Assembly: GCF_024679095.1 (NCBI RefSeq)
Contig: NW_026112163.1
Coordinates: 100,001 to 164,000, forward strand
Source of the DNA: Eriocheir sinensis
Lineage: Eukaryota; Arthropoda; Malacostraca; Decapoda; Varunidae
Length of the DNA stretch: 64,000 nucleotides
Direction of reading: 5' to 3'
Shown: positions 24,426 through 37,605 of the stretch, piece after piece
Position numbering within the stretch: the first letter of the stretch is position 1
How the letters are laid out: the number at the start of each line of letters is the position of its first letter
Position numbers and translations under genes: made by a program
The notes under the pieces: model-generated
Told to the model about the DNA's origin: nothing
Databases searched by the model: none
The model's input: only the letters and a program-made list of their open reading frames with translations

Positions 24426-25934
24426 ATGACGTCCCTCAAGCGTTGTTCTGGGTGTGGCCTTCGCATGCCCAAGCAGTACTTTCTTTCCAAGGACGTTTGT
24501 AGGTTCTGCGTTAAGACTCAGAAGGATGATCAGAGGATCATAGATTTAGAGAATAGGGTTACGACTCTCGCCGCCCAGGTAGACTTATTAGTTTGTGCAG
24601 CAGCAACAAGCCTCGCCTCCTCCTCTTCCCCTTCCTGTTCCTCTTCCTCTTCTTCCTCGTCCTCCTCCTCTCCAGTATTGTCTTCTCCCACACAGCAGCC
24701 CCTCCCATCCTCCTCCTCCTCCTCCTCCTCGACCATTCCTGCTCTCCCCGCTTCCCACCCCTGCGTCTCCTCTTCTTCCTCCTCGGCCTCCGCCGCCGCC
24801 TCGCCGTCCTCCTCCGACCCCTCTCCCTCTCCCCACCCTCCTCCTCCTCCTCTCCCTCTTTCTCCTCCTTGTCCTCCGCCTCTTCGCTCGTCCCTTCCTC
24901 CCACACCTATCCTTCACCTTCCCTTTCCCCCTCTTCCTCCTCCCTCTCCTCGTCCGTTCCTCCCTCCCCCACCTCACCCTCCCATTCACCTCCTCCTCCT
25001 TCCTCCTTCTCCTCCTCCTCCTTCCTCCTTCTCCTCCTCCTCCTCCTCCTCCTCCTCCTCCTCCTCCTCCTCCTCCGCCTCCAACTCCTCGCCTTCCTCC
25101 TCCGTCCCCCCTCTCCCCTCTTCCCCCCCACTCTCCTCCTCCTCCTCTCCCTCTTTCTCCTCCTTGTCCTTCGCCTCCTCGCTCGTCCCTCCCTCCAATA
25201 CCTGTCCCTTACCTTCCCTTTCCCCTTCTTCCTCCTCCCTCTCCTCGTCCGTTCCTCCCTCCACCACCTCACCCTCCCTTTCTCCTACTCCTCCTTCCTC
25301 TTCCTCCTCCTCCTCCTCCTCCACCTCCACCTCCTCCTCTTCCTCCTCCTTTCCACTTTCAACCTCTTCCACAATTTCTCCTCGTTCTTCACAGCAGGTC
25401 CCTCCCCTCCCTTCCCGCTCTCCCCTCCCCCCTTCACCCACCCCTCCTGGCCCCTCTTCTGACCGTCGGGTTCTTGTTGTTGGTGATAGTCAGGCTCGTT
25501 ATGTTGACAGTTATTTTTGCTCCAAGGATAAGAACAGGACGAGGGTGTGTTTCCCAGGGGCAGCGGTGGGCCTTATATCAGACAGGATTGAGGCGTGTAT
25601 GGCAAGCGAGGGATCGAACCCCATTGTCTTTCCCAGCTGTGGCGGAAACGACGTTTCTCGTGTGCCAAGCGAGGACCTTCTCAGGCGTTTTAGAGAATTG
25701 TTAGACAGGATACGTGACGCTGGTGGGTCGCCAGTAGTGTGTGGCGTCCTGCCAAGAAGGAGCGTTGGCGATAGATGTCTGTCCAGGGCGATAGCAGTGA
25801 ACAGCAGACTTGCTGAGCACTGCGAGCGCAATGGGTGGCTGTTCGTCGACAATTGGGACCTCTTCTTTGGCAACGACGCCCTCTACGCCCGTGATGGGAT
25901 ACACTTGACGTTCAAGGGTGTTGAGGCTCTCTGA
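24426..25934 (+). CDS. LINE-C ORF1: zinc finger, Ser/Pro tract, esterase
   Basis: Open from ATG 24,426 (CACCATGACG, a good start context) to TGA at 25,932, 502 codons. Residues about 1-35 form a Cys finger (KRCSGCGLRMPKQYF, then VCRFCVKTQ), followed by a short coiled coil (DDQRIIDLENRVTTLAAQV). Codons about 58-345 are a (TCC)n-derived Ser/Pro low-complexity stretch of nearly 290 residues. The C-terminal part is an SGNH/GDSL hydrolase domain: VLVVGDSQARYV (Ser), SCGGNDVSR, CGVLPRRSVGD and DGIHLTFKG (Asp, His). Compared with LINE-A the last residues after the His block are short (GVEAL then stop), so the C-terminus may be clipped. The frame stays open through the whole microsatellite-like segment. 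ORF2 starts shortly downstream. Confidence 0.85.
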   Translation: MTSLKRCSGCGLRMPKQYFLSKDVCRFCVKTQKDDQRIIDLENRVTTLAAQVDLLVCAAATSLASSSSPSCSSSSSSSSSSSPVLSSPTQQPLPSSSSSSSSTIPALPASHPCVSSSSSSASAAASPSSSDPSPSPHPPPPPLPLSPPCPPPLRSSLPPTPILHLPFPPLPPPSPRPFLPPPPHPPIHLLLLPPSPPPPSSFSSSSSSSSSSSSSSSASNSSPSSSVPPLPSSPPLSSSSSPSFSSLSFASSLVPPSNTCPLPSLSPSSSSLSSSVPPSTTSPSLSPTPPSSSSSSSSSTSTSSSSSSFPLSTSSTISPRSSQQVPPLPSRSPLPPSPTPPGPSSDRRVLVVGDSQARYVDSYFCSKDKNRTRVCFPGAAVGLISDRIEACMASEGSNPIVFPSCGGNDVSRVPSEDLLRRFRELLDRIRDAGGSPVVCGVLPRRSVGDRCLSRAIAVNSRLAEHCERNGWLFVDNWDLFFGNDALYARDGIHLTFKGVEAL

Positions 25935-26083
25935 GACTCCCTTGAGTGAGCACTTGGTACCCTGAGGGATTTTTTAGTATAGGCGAGAGGGGGAGGAGTA
26001 ATGGGAGCAATGGGAGGAGTAATGGGAGAGAACATCTAGCTCTTAATATAACCAGGCAGCCTAGAAGTAATTATAGGGGAGTA

Positions 26084-28938
26084 ACAGAGGACGGGCTAAG
26101 AATCTTCTATACTAACAGCAGGAGCCTCAGAAACAAGATAGACTTACTAAAGGGTGAAGCTTGTTCAGAAAATTTAGACATAAAAGCGATCACTGAGACA
26201 TGGATAGACACTGCCAATATAAATTTTAGATCAGAATTTGAAATAACGGGTTATCAGATGTTTCACAAAGACAGAAGGGGCAGAAAGGGAGGTGGAGTTG
26301 CTCTATATGTTAAAGACTCACTTAAATGTTTAGTTAACAATTCAGTCAAAACTAACATGGATTCAGAATCAGTTTGGGTGGACGTTTACAAAGGGAAAGA
26401 AAAACTAACTCTAGGAGTTATGTACAGGCCACCCAGCCTTAACAGGCAGGACACGAGTATATTACTACAGGAGATTGGCAGGGCGAGTATGAGTTGAAAT
26501 GTTTGGGTAATGGGGGACTTTAATTATAGGAATATAGACTGGGAAGACATAGTGGGTGACCTGGAAGCCGAGGACTTTCTTGAAGTTATACAAGATAATT
26601 TCCTTAAGCAGGTAGTTACTGAGCCTACCAGAGGAGATAACATATTAGACTTAGTCCTAACCAATAATGGGAACTTGCTACGTGAGTTGGAGGTGGGCGG
26701 AGAGTTAGGAAAGAGTGACCACAGAACGATTCGTTTTAGCTTAGACTGGGCGGTAACCCGCGAACCAAACCCAGTGTTAGTGCCAGATTTCAGAAGAGCA
26801 AATTACGAGGGGCTTCGAAGACATCTTGAATGGGTAAACTGGGATAATTTAGGGATTCATGAGGGCCAGAACTGCGGATTAGAGAGCCAGGATAACCAGG
26901 TAGAAATGTCTTACAATAATTTAGTTAGAGTAATAGTAGAGGGGTAAAGACAGCATATACCACAGCGAACACTTAGAAAAGAGAACAATGACCCTAAGTG
27001 GATGACTCGAGGACTAAAACACGAGATTGGGTTAAAGAAGGGAATTTATCAGCAAATAAAGAATGGGGAAACACATCTCAGGGGCCGGTACGTCGAACTA
27101 TCTAGATTAGTTAAGAAAAACACCAGGATAGCAAAAAGGAACTATGAGATCAAAGTTGCAAATGAGGCGAAAAGTAATCCTAAGGGCTTCTTTCAGATGT
27201 ATAGAACAAAAAAACACGGGAGAAAATTGGACCGCTGAAAACAAACACAGGGGAGCTAGTAGAAAATTACAAAAATATGAACACATTGTTGAACGACTAC
27301 TTCCTTTCAGTATTCACACAGGAGGATCGAACGACTATACCGGAAAGGGTTCAGGTGTACGAGGACGGGGATGGCGATAAATTGAGGGATATAATCATTA
27401 CCAGGCAAGTTGTTCAGGATGAGATAGATAAGCTTAAGAAAAACAAGTCGCCAGGTCCTGACGGGATATTTCCGAGGGTATTAAAGGAATTAGGTGATGT
27501 ACTCAGTGACCCACTAACCGACATCTTTAAGATGTCGGTAAATGCTAATATGTGCCGACCCTATGGAAAGTAGCTAATGTGACGCCGATTTTCAAAAAGG
27601 GGGACAGGTCAGTTGCTTCAAACTATCGCCCAATTAGCTTATCATCGGTTATAGGCAAGATGCTGGAGTTCATAATAGCCAAGACCATTCGGGAGCATTT
27701 AAAGAAACATAGCTTAATTCACGACTCGCAGCATGGGTTCACAAAAGGTAGGTCATGCCTCACCAATCTCTTGTCCTTCTACAATAAAGTATTTGAGGCG
27801 GTTGACAGAGATGAAAATTATGATGTAATCTATCTTGATGTTAGTAAAGCGTTTGACAAAGTTCCTCACCAACGACTGTTGCTTAAATTACAGGCTCACG
27901 GAGTAGAGGGTAAAGTTTTGAACTGGGTCAAGGCGTGGCTTAGCAATAGGAAGCAAAGTGTGCAAATCAATGGTAAAAGATCTGACTGGGGATGTGTTAC
28001 GAGTGGGGTCCCACAAGGTTCAGTATTAGGTCCACTTTTGTTTATTATTTATATCAATGACTTAGATACAGGAATTAGTAGTGATGTTAGTAAATTTGTA
28101 GATGATACCAAGATCGGTAGAGTAATTGAGTCGGATCAGGACGCTAGTATTCTCCAGGGTGAAAACAGATTGTATGACTGGGCGGATAAATGGCAGATGG
28201 AGTTCAATGTAGGGAAGTGCAGTATTCTGAGTGTAGGTAGGAACAACCCCTCACATAACTATTGATTAAATGACACTCTCATAAGCAGGTCTGGGTGCGA
28301 GAGGGATTTAGGGGTCTTAGTGAGCTCTGATCTCCGTCCAAGGGCACAATGCATTCAAGCTAGAAATCGAGCAAATAGGGTACTGGGATTTATTTCAAGG
28401 AGCGTAAGCAACAGAAGCCCCGAAGTCTTCCTCAAACTATATTTAGCATTAGTTATCATCTTGATTATGTGGTTCAGTTCTGGTCACCTTACTATAGAAT
28501 GGATATCAAAATGTTAGAATCAGAGCAGAGAAGGATGACTAAGATGATTCAGGGGTTGAGAAACTTGCCATACGAGGAAAGACTCAAACAATTAAACTTG
28601 CATTCTCTAGAAAGGCGAAGGGTGCGTGGAGACATGATCGAGGTTTATAAATGGATGAAGGGCTTTAATAAGGGAGACATTCATAAGGTTTTGTTGGTAA
28701 GAGAACCGGATAGGACACAAGTAATGGGTTTAAATTGGATAAATTCAGATTCAACAGGGACACAGGCAAAAATTGGTTTACAAACAGGGTGGTGGATGAG
28801 TGGAATAGGCTTAGCAGTCACGTGGTGAGTGCCAATACAATTGTCACATTCAAAAATAGACTAGATAAATTCATGGACAGCGATATTAGGTGGGGTTAGA
28901 TACACGGAAGCTTAGGGTCAAAGGAGCTGCCTCTACAG
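26084..28938 (+). pseudogene. LINE-C ORF2: endonuclease and reverse transcriptase
   Basis: Endonuclease: IFYTNSRSLRNKIDLL, ITETWIDTANINF, GRKGGGVALYVKDSL, LGVMYRPPSLNRQD, VMGDFNYRNIDWED, TEPTRGDNILDLVLT, GKSDHRTIRFSL. Reverse transcriptase: [88 protein letters not shown] (catalytic FVDD instead of FADD), WADKWQMEFNVGKC; then the tail TKMIQGLRNLPYEERL. Breaks: TGA at 26,495, TAG at 26,945, a frameshift near 27,220 (run of A), another near 27,540, TGA at 28,263, and a small deletion near 28,455. It is therefore inactive, though most motifs are preserved. In copy 2 the 28,263 stop is a sense codon. Confidence 0.9.
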
Positions 28939-29531
28939 AATGGACATCAATTTGCTATAATCAGTTCAGAGGAGGATGACCAAGATGATTCAGGGGCTGA
29001 GGAACTTCCCATATCAAAATAGGCTGAAACATCTAAACTTACATTCACTAGAGAGCCGAAGAGTGCGGGGAGATCTGATAGAAGTATTCAACTGGGTCAA
29101 GGGTTACAACAAAGGCGATATAAGTAAAGTACTGAGAATTACCCAGCAGGATAGAACTCGCAGTAATGGATTGAAATTAGAAAAGTATAGATTTAGGAGA
29201 GATATAGGCAAGCATTGGTTTAGTAATAGGGTGGTGGGGGAATGGAATAGACTCAGCAATCACATAGTTGGTGCAGGGACGGTGGCTTGTTTTAAGAGTA
29301 GACTGGATAGCTACATTGACGAGGACGACAGGTGGCAGTGAGGTGTGGGTGCAGTAGGGTGACGGGGTACTGGATGTGTGCCTAGTACCGCCGGTATAAC
29401 GAGGATCAAGCCTCTACCTGTAACCCCTGTAACAACACCTCACCCATCGTGAGTAGTGGGGGGGATTCTGAAGCTGCCCTGTGTAGGCCACCCGGCCTCT
29501 TGCAGTTTCCCTATGTTCTTATGTTCTTATG
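28939..29531 (+). mobile_element. Second, different LINE 3' end appended to LINE-C
   Basis: After AAGGAGCTGCCT (28,927-28,938), where copy 2 continues with its short 3' end, this copy switches to a second version of the reverse transcriptase tail: YRMDIN, VQRRMTKMIQGLRNFPYQ, LNLHSLESRRVRGDLIEVF, NRVVGEWNRLSNHIVGAG, FKSRLDSYIDEDD, stop at 29,339-29,341, then about 190 bases of 3' UTR and TTCTTATG repeats. It parallels 28,490-28,900 but is clearly diverged, so it comes from a related subfamily. Confidence 0.85.
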
Positions 29532-30133
29532 TCAAGGTCGTGGAAACGAGAGCAAGTGATGTCGTTGCGTACGTAGGCGCAACATCCAGCTTTGGATTGA
29601 AATTTAGGATAGAGATAGTAGGAGGGAACAGAGTAGAGGTTGCTGTCGGTAGCCTCAGAAACCTGTGTTTCGGTGAGGAAGAGAAGATGAGGTTTAGAGA
29701 AGGAGAGATGGTGTTCCACAGAATAAAAATTAAAACGAAGACCACGAATGTTGCAGAAATTGATAAGGAGGAGGTTTGAGGAGTTATCAGGACACCTCTC
29801 AAGTCGGCAGCCAGAAGGGGAATCCTCCCTGGGGGTCCCCCCAGGCGGGGACTCCGAGGCAGTTATTTTTCGCCATTTTGAATTTTGAATTATGGGAAAA
29901 GGTGTGTGTTGTGTGAATGTAGTGTGGTGAAGAAAGAGAGAGGAACTGTCTTTAGAGAGCATGCTGAACTGCTCTGTGGTGTTGATGAGACAAAAGGGAA
30001 ACGGTTAGTGAGGACATGGGAAGGGTCTTTGAAGGGCTTCAGCATCCTCCTCACTTCCCATATATCCTCACCGGGAGTAGCTCGCGTCCGTTCGGTAGGT
30101 GTCTTCTTACCTCCTCCTTCTCCTCCTCTCCAT
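29532..30133 (-). mobile_element. LINE-B copy 1, 5' part (endonuclease start)
   Basis: The minus strand reads LLINFCNIRGLRFNFYSV, HHLSFSKPHLLFLTETQV, SEATDSNLYSVPSYYLY, GCCAYVRNDITCSRFHDL, the start of the endonuclease that continues at 23,856 downwards. Upstream, to about 30,133, is the element's 5' untranslated region; no ORF1 is seen, so the copy either lacks it or is 5'-truncated. Confidence 0.88.
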
Positions 30134-31724
30134 TCACTTAAAACAAATACAAGTCCCGGACCCAACTAAGTATTTCCTATAATGCTGAAAGAAACAAAAA
30201 GCGAAATACTCTCCTCCATCACAACCGTATTCAATATGTCCTTGCGACAAAGCATCGTCCCTTCGGATTGGAAAAAGGCTAACGTGACACCGATTTATAA
30301 GAAAGGAGACAAAAAATACCAGGTAATTACAGACCCATTAGTCTAACTTCAGTTGTAGGTAAGCTACTTGAGAGCATAATTAGAGACAAAATTGTGAGTT
30401 ACCTTGAAAGCCACTCATTAATTGGGTATTTACAAAATGGCTTCCGTAACAAAAGATCCTGCCGATCAAACCTATTGACCTATTATAACGACCTCTTCTC
30501 AGTTTATGACGTAATTAGATCATTGGACATAGTCTATATTGATTTCAGAAAGCGTTTGATAAAGTCCCATATCATAAATTACTTTATAAATTAAAGCATA
30601 TAGGTATTGACGGTTAAGTAAACCAATAGATCGCGAATTGGTTGAGCAACAGACAACAAAGAGTTGTGATTGACGGATTTAACTCAGAGTGGGCGCCGGT
30701 CACTAGTGGCGTCCCTCAGGGCGCGGTTCTTGGCCCAGTGTTCTTCATTATTTACATCAACGATGTGGATGTTGGACTCATAATCGCATTAGTAGATTTG
30801 CAGACGAAACAAAGATTGGTAACTCGGTTCTCACTGACAAAGACAGGCAAAGCCTCCAAGAGGATTTGCACAAAATTTCAGCTTGGCCGGATAGATGGGA
30901 GATGCCTTTTAACGTAGACAAGTGCCAGGTCCTTCAAGTTGGAACAAGAAATAAGAAGTTCGATTACGAAATGCGCGGCGTTAAACCCACAAGCGTCAAA
31001 AGCGTTAAGGACCTGGGGGTCAAAATCGCGTCAAACCTCAAATTCTCACAGCAATGCATCGATGCAGCAAATAAAGCGAACAGAATGTTGGGCTTCATAA
31101 AAAGAAACTTTTTATTCAAGAATGAATATGTAATACTTCCGCTCTACAATAGTTTAGTCAGACACCACTTGGAATATGCGCTACAGTTTTGGTCTCTCCA
31201 CCATGCAAAGGACATTGCTAAATTAGAAGGTGTTCAGCGTCGGGCAACAAAAATGATCCCTCCCTTGCGCAGCAAATCCTACGAAGAAAGGCTTTCCACC
31301 CTTAACATGTTCTCTCTTGAGAAACGTCGCCTCCGGGGAAAACTGATCGAATGTTTTAAAATACTTAATGGTTTCATGAATGTAGACAGATCAAAATTGT
31401 TTATGATCGATGACACTTTGCGAACGAGGAACAATGGCATAAAACTCAAATGTAGACAAGTAAATTCAGACTGCACCAAATTTTTCTTCACCAACGTTGA
31501 AGTGCGAGAATGGAATAAGCTTCCACCTTTAGTGGTCCATTGTACCACGATTGACTCCTTTAAAAACAAGCTCGACCGTCACTTCCTTGAACTTAATATT
31601 AACTAGAGTAGAAATGCAACGTTTTGGAGCCATCTGATTAATGGAGAATCACTTAGGTTTAAGGACAGGCCACCTAGTCTGGACCATGAATTCTGTGTAG
31701 TCTGATTCTCTATGTAAATCTATG

Positions 31725-31735
<11 letters not shown>
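30134..31735 (+). pseudogene. LINE-A ORF2, 3' half (reverse transcriptase)
   Basis: Resumes LINE-A exactly where 21,154 was cut (KTNTSPGPN). Pieces: SDWKKANVTPIYKKGDK, NGFRNKRSCRSNLL, SLDIVYIDFRK (a frameshift follows in the KAFDKVP motif), [20 protein letters not shown], then a catalytic block near 30,800 read as [10 protein letters not shown], where the second Asp of ADD is Glu, and [17 protein letters not shown]. From about 30,866 one frame is open to 31,606 with KDLGVKIASN, RHHLEYALQFWSLHH, KLEGVQRRATKMIPP and EWNKLPPLVV. The 3' end at about 31,735 carries two CTATGTAAAT units, then the TC satellite. Multiple breaks; inactive. Confidence 0.88.
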
Positions 31736-33287
<1,552 letters not shown>

Positions 33288-35215
33288 TTTTTTTTTTTTT
33301 TTTTTTTTTTTACAGCAAAGGAGACAGCTCAAGGGCACAAAAAAGTAAACATTAATAAAAAAAAAAAGCCCGCTACTACTGCTGGGTAAGTACAAGATGT
33401 GTGGCGTAGTTGATCTCAGGAGGTGTCTGATACCCTCTGTTGATGTTCAAGTCGTAGGCAGGAGGGCATGAATCTGAATCGTGATTGTTCCAGGATACAG
33501 TTGAATGAAAGATATAGATGTGGGGCGTGTCTTGACATAATGCTGAGTATAACCAAAACAAGGGAGTCGTAACTATGAATCCTCTAAACATTATGTTAGC
33601 ATGTAGGGATGCGATAAGATCAGTCAGCGTGGAAATATCGATAGAAGATAGAAGAGGCAACATTAAGAGGGAACCAAGAATCACTATCAGTATGAGGAGG
33701 AGAGCTGATGAGACGAAGAGCCTTTGCCTCCACTCTGTCCAGAAGAGCTGTGTGGTGGGCCCCAGCCCCCCACATGAGATGCATACTCCATACGAGGGCG
33801 GACAAGGCCCCTGTATGGACAGCAACTGTGCAGGGAGAAGAACTGGCGGAGACGGTACAGAACGCCCAGCCTCGAGGAAGCTGATTTAGTAAGAGATGAA
33901 GTTTCCTTTTCAGTGAGTGAGATTTTAAACCAATACATTATATGTTTGTTGAGAAGGTGATAGCTGGGTGTTGTCAAAGAATAGGGGATAGTTGTTTGGA
34001 AGATTGTGTCAGTGGATAGGTGGAGAAACTGTGTTTTGAGGCGTTGAAGGACACCAGGTTCTTCTTGCCCCAATCGGAAATAATAGTAAGGTCTGAGGCT
34101 AAGCGTTCTGCAGCCTCCAGCCTTGAGTCGTTAAGTTCTTGAAGGGTGGGTCTTCTATTAAAAAGTTGAATAATGCAGAGTGGAATCATCGGCGTAGGAA
34201 TGGATAGGACAGTTCGTTTTGGAAAGAAGATCATCAATGAACAACAGAAAAGAGTGGGAGATAGGACAGAACCCTGTGGGACATCACTGTTAATAGATTT
34301 AGGGGAAGAACAGTGACCGTCTACCACGGCAGAAATAGAACGGTCAGAAAGGAAACTGGAGATAAAGGTACAGAGAGAAGGATAGAAACCGTAGGAGGGT
34401 AGTTTAGAAAGCAAAGATTTGTGCCAGAATCTATCAAAAGCTTTTGATATGTCCAGCGCAATAGCAAAAGTTTCACCGAAACGGCTAAGAGAGGATGACC
34501 AAGAGTCAGTTAAGAAGGCTAGGAGATCACCAGTAGAACGCCCCTTGCGGAACCCATACTGGCGATCAGATAGAAGGTCAGAAGTGGAAAGGTGCTTTTG
34601 AATCTTACGGTTGAGATTGATTCAAAAGCTTTAGATAGACAAGAAAGTAAAGCAATAGGACGGTAGTTTGAGGGATTGGAGCGGTCACCCTTATTAGGTA
34701 CAGGCTGTGTGAAGGCATACTTCCAGCAAGAAGGAAAGGTAGATGTTGACAGGCAGAGGCGAAAGAGTTTGACCAGGCAGGGTGACAGCACGGAGGCACA
34801 GTTTTAAGGACAATAGGAGGCACTCCATCAGGTCCATAAGCCTTCTGAGGATTGAGGCCAGAGGGCATAGAAAACATCATTTTGAAGAATCTTTATAACA
34901 GGCATAAAAGGAGTCAGAGGGGATGAGTAGGAGGAATATGCCCAGAATCGTCCAGAGTGGAGTTTTAGAAAAAGTTTGAGAAGAGTTCAGCCTTAGAGAT
35001 AGATGAGACAGCAGTGTTGCCGTCAGGACTGAGAGTGGAGGAAAGATGAAGAAGTGAAGTTGGAGGAGATGTTTTGGCTAGATGCCAGAAGTCACAGGAA
35101 GAGTTAGAAAGCAAGGTTTTGACATTTTCTATTAATGAAAGAATTTTGGTTAGTCGGAGAATAGATTTGGCACGATTTCGGGCAGAAATGTAAGTTCATA
35201 ATTGGCATTGGTGAA
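33288..35215 (-). mobile_element. LINE-B copy 2, 5'-truncated
   Basis: The T-run at about 33,288-33,312 is the poly-A end and is followed by the same ACAGCAAAGGAGACAGCTCA end seen in copy 1. Moving to higher coordinates the minus strand gives the Jockey-type tail (YASHVGGWGPP), ADD region in shifted frame, SVLSPTLF, DRSISAVVDGHCSSP, the DRFWH motif, and linker sequence up to about 35,215. Numerous indels disrupt it. It lacks the endonuclease. It contains a rearranged 3' segment (33,380-33,620) whose sequence recurs at 35,275. Confidence 0.88.
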
Positions 35216-35274
35216 CTTTGCATTTCTGCCAGAAATAATCAACCTGATCAAAGCATACTTCAGTCAACCCCATT

Positions 35275-35770
35275 ATACTGCTGGGTATGTACAAGTTGTG
35301 TGTTGCGTAGTTGTATCTCAGCCTGTGTCTAGTATGTTGATGTTTTAATATAGACATTTTGGAGGCATGAATCTGAATCGTGGTCGTTGCAGGATAGTTG
35401 AATAATAGATATAGCTATGTAGGGCGTGTCTGTGATCACATTATGCTTGATATAACCAAAACAAGGGAGTCAGTAACTATGAATCCTCTAAACACTTATG
35501 TTATCATGTAGGGATCGCGATAAGATCTACGGTTCGGGTAAATACGAATGGAAATCACTTAAGACGACCAGGAATCACTGTGTCTGCGTACTGAAGACGA
35601 ACATGTTTTTCAATGTCGACTTTTCGAACTGATCCCCTCTTAGATCTACCTCTGTCCCTTTTCAGAAAGCCACTCGCCCACCTGCGTATAGATTCACCTC
35701 CATACCTCGTTTTGTCGTATCAATGATTCCTTTTCCGTCAGTAATATACTAAACCAATACATTATATATT
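35275..35770 (-). repeat. Duplicate of the LINE-B copy 2 3' segment
   Basis: Shares with 33,380-33,620 in the same order: CTGCTGGGTA(A/T)GTACAAG, GGCATGAATCTGAATCGTG, ATATAACCAAAACAAGGGAG, AACTATGAATCCTCTAAACA and CATGTAGGGAT. A further shared block, ACCAATACATTATAT, is at 33,928 and 35,754. So about 0.5 kb was duplicated directly, with later indels. A possible LINE tail (CLRTEDEHVFQCRLFE) lies near 35,585-35,635. Confidence 0.7.
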
Positions 35771-36081
35771 AAAACATCAACAAAGATACCGTATGTTATA
35801 GGGGACTTTAAGCAGAACTGTATCCGGCCCTTTGGCGTAAGGGAGACTGATACGTAACCTCTCATTTGTTGATCTAAAAGGGCTGAGGCACATTACTACA
35901 ATATTTCATTCAAATAATTCAAGTAACGTCGTAAAAAAATATAACAGATAAGAAAGCAGTGCTCACTTTGCATTATTTCTTGCATAAGTAAACTATCTGA
36001 GGAAAATATGGAAACTCCAGCTGCTTCTCGAGTAATGCAAAGATGCGTAAAATCAGGTTTTTAGTTATTTGTGATCCATGA

Positions 36082-36320
36082 AGATGATGTAGGCTGTCGA
36101 CCTGAGAGGTGTTTTGATACCTCTTCAAACACTTTCTTTATTATATTTTGCAACATTCGCGGTCCTTGTTCTAATTTCCATTCTGTGAAACACCATCTCT
36201 CCTCCTTTAAACCCCATCTTATTTTCCTCACCGAAACCCAGGTTTCTGAGGCTGCTGAGAGTAATATCAACTCTGTTTCTTCCTACTGTCACCTTCTCGC
36301 CTTCTCATCATCCACTTGGT
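36082..36320 (+). pseudogene. LINE-B endonuclease N-terminal fragment
   Basis: Plus-strand open stretch matching the LINE-B endonuclease start: FCNIRGPCSNFHSVKHHLSS, FKPHLIFLTETQVSEAAESN. It breaks off at about 36,310. Opposite orientation to LINE-B copy 2. Confidence 0.8.
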
Positions 36321-36479
36321 AGGTCTATGTCGACCTATCAGTTTGCGTCAGCCTCCTTCAGTCGGCCCGGAATATTTGTTTCAGGGAGAGTCCTTAGTTT
36401 CTAAGCACTTCGTTGATGTTACCAGTCCATCTCTTTCGCGGTCTTCGTACAGGTCGTGTACCCCTGGGGCACAGATTCA

Positions 36480-36670
36480 ACCAATGCTTTCCTAATCTGT
36501 TTATCTACAATTCAGTGAAGAAAATGTAGTCCTACACCTTTGGAGGATATCCAGCATACCAATACCACATGGGAAACACTCCTCTATCCACCGCAGAGGC
36601 AGAGAAAGACCTGGGACTATTATGTAATGACCGCCTGACCTGTTTCCGGAGACCTCAGCTTGTGTTGTTT
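36480..36670 (+). pseudogene. LINE reverse transcriptase thumb fragment
   Basis: Reads YQYHMGNTPLSTAEAEKDLG then LLCNDRLT, the MGN...KDLGV pattern that follows the catalytic region in CR1/Jockey-like enzymes. Nothing else of the element is recognisable around it. The rest of 36,671-37,390 holds a TC tract and no gene. Confidence 0.55.
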
Positions 36671-37067
36671 TGTCGCCGAGTGCTCCTGGCCAGTCTGTAT
36701 AAAAGGACAATCAACGAACACCCACATCGCTATCCTCCTTACATCACCGAAAACATCGACATAACTCATTCTGCTATATGACTGCAATGATGGTAAATGA
36801 TGTCTATAGACGTGCCATTTTGACGAGAAAAGTCTTCTGGATAATTATACAACTTTATTCAGCACTATTGAACTTGCTGTGTTATCGTTCTGCAGTGTAA
36901 GGTTCCTGTAGTTGAGCAACACTGCACAATGAATTGCGCGCTGGAGTGTAAATGGCCGGTTATACCGCACGCTTAAGCGGCACATGTAGTATTTGTAGCA
37001 GTTGTAGTTATACCTATTATTAGCAGTAATATTAAGTAGCAGTTATATTAGTAGTAGCAGTAGTTGT

Positions 37068-37073
<6 letters not shown>

Positions 37074-37119
<46 letters not shown>
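37074..37119. repeat. (TC)n microsatellite
   Basis: About 46 bases of uninterrupted TC, without the islands seen at the two satellite loci. Confidence 0.95.
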
Positions 37120-37121
<2 letters not shown>

Positions 37122-37394
37122 TTATAAGATAATTTTATAGATTGTGTATATCTCTTTTCATAATAAGGGTGAAATTCACAGATTCAGTATAATTAATAAA
37201 ATTAAGAAATGGGGAGTAGGTGGACCATCTGTTACTGCGTGGGTCGAGAGAGTTTGAGTGGACAGCCAGGGCAGCTTCCATCCTGGCGGTGGGCGGAGTG
37301 ACCCGGGTCCCTCCCCACCGGCTACCTGCGGATTAAGTGCCTCCGGGAAACTAAACTCATCGGTCAAGCATATTCGTTTTTTCACTCACTAGTG

Positions 37395-37566
37395 GATCGC
37401 TTATGAGTCGATCCGATAGTACATTAACGATCTTCCACTGTCAGCGCCTAACTCTTCCACTAGACTATTTACCGACGATCGTTTACTGTTTAGAGCAGTA
37501 AAAACTACTGACGACTGCAGACTACTACGAAACTACTTGGACGCCCTCGAGCGGTGTGAACGCACC

Positions 37567-37605
<39 letters not shown>

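Larger units (their letters stand above)
23857..29531 (+). mobile_element. LINE-C copy 1, near full-length CR1-like element
   Basis: A plus-strand element about 5.7 kb long: 5' region 23,857-24,425, ORF1, ORF2, and a 3' end with two exact TTCTTATG units (29,516-29,531), the short terminal repeat style of CR1-like LINEs. It lies inside LINE-B: minus-strand LINE-B endonuclease sequence stops at about 29,532 and resumes at about 23,856. A second copy at 39-45 kb is very similar by eye (a few differences per 100 bases), so the family looks young. Confidence 0.9.

Noticed and set aside
24530..25441. Minus-strand Glu/Arg-rich frames up to 151 codons
   Set aside because: Antisense of the (TCC)n segment in LINE-C ORF1.
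37176..37385. 69-codon minus-strand frame
   Set aside because: Short, Pro-rich, no recognisable motif, flanked by LINE and microsatellite sequence.
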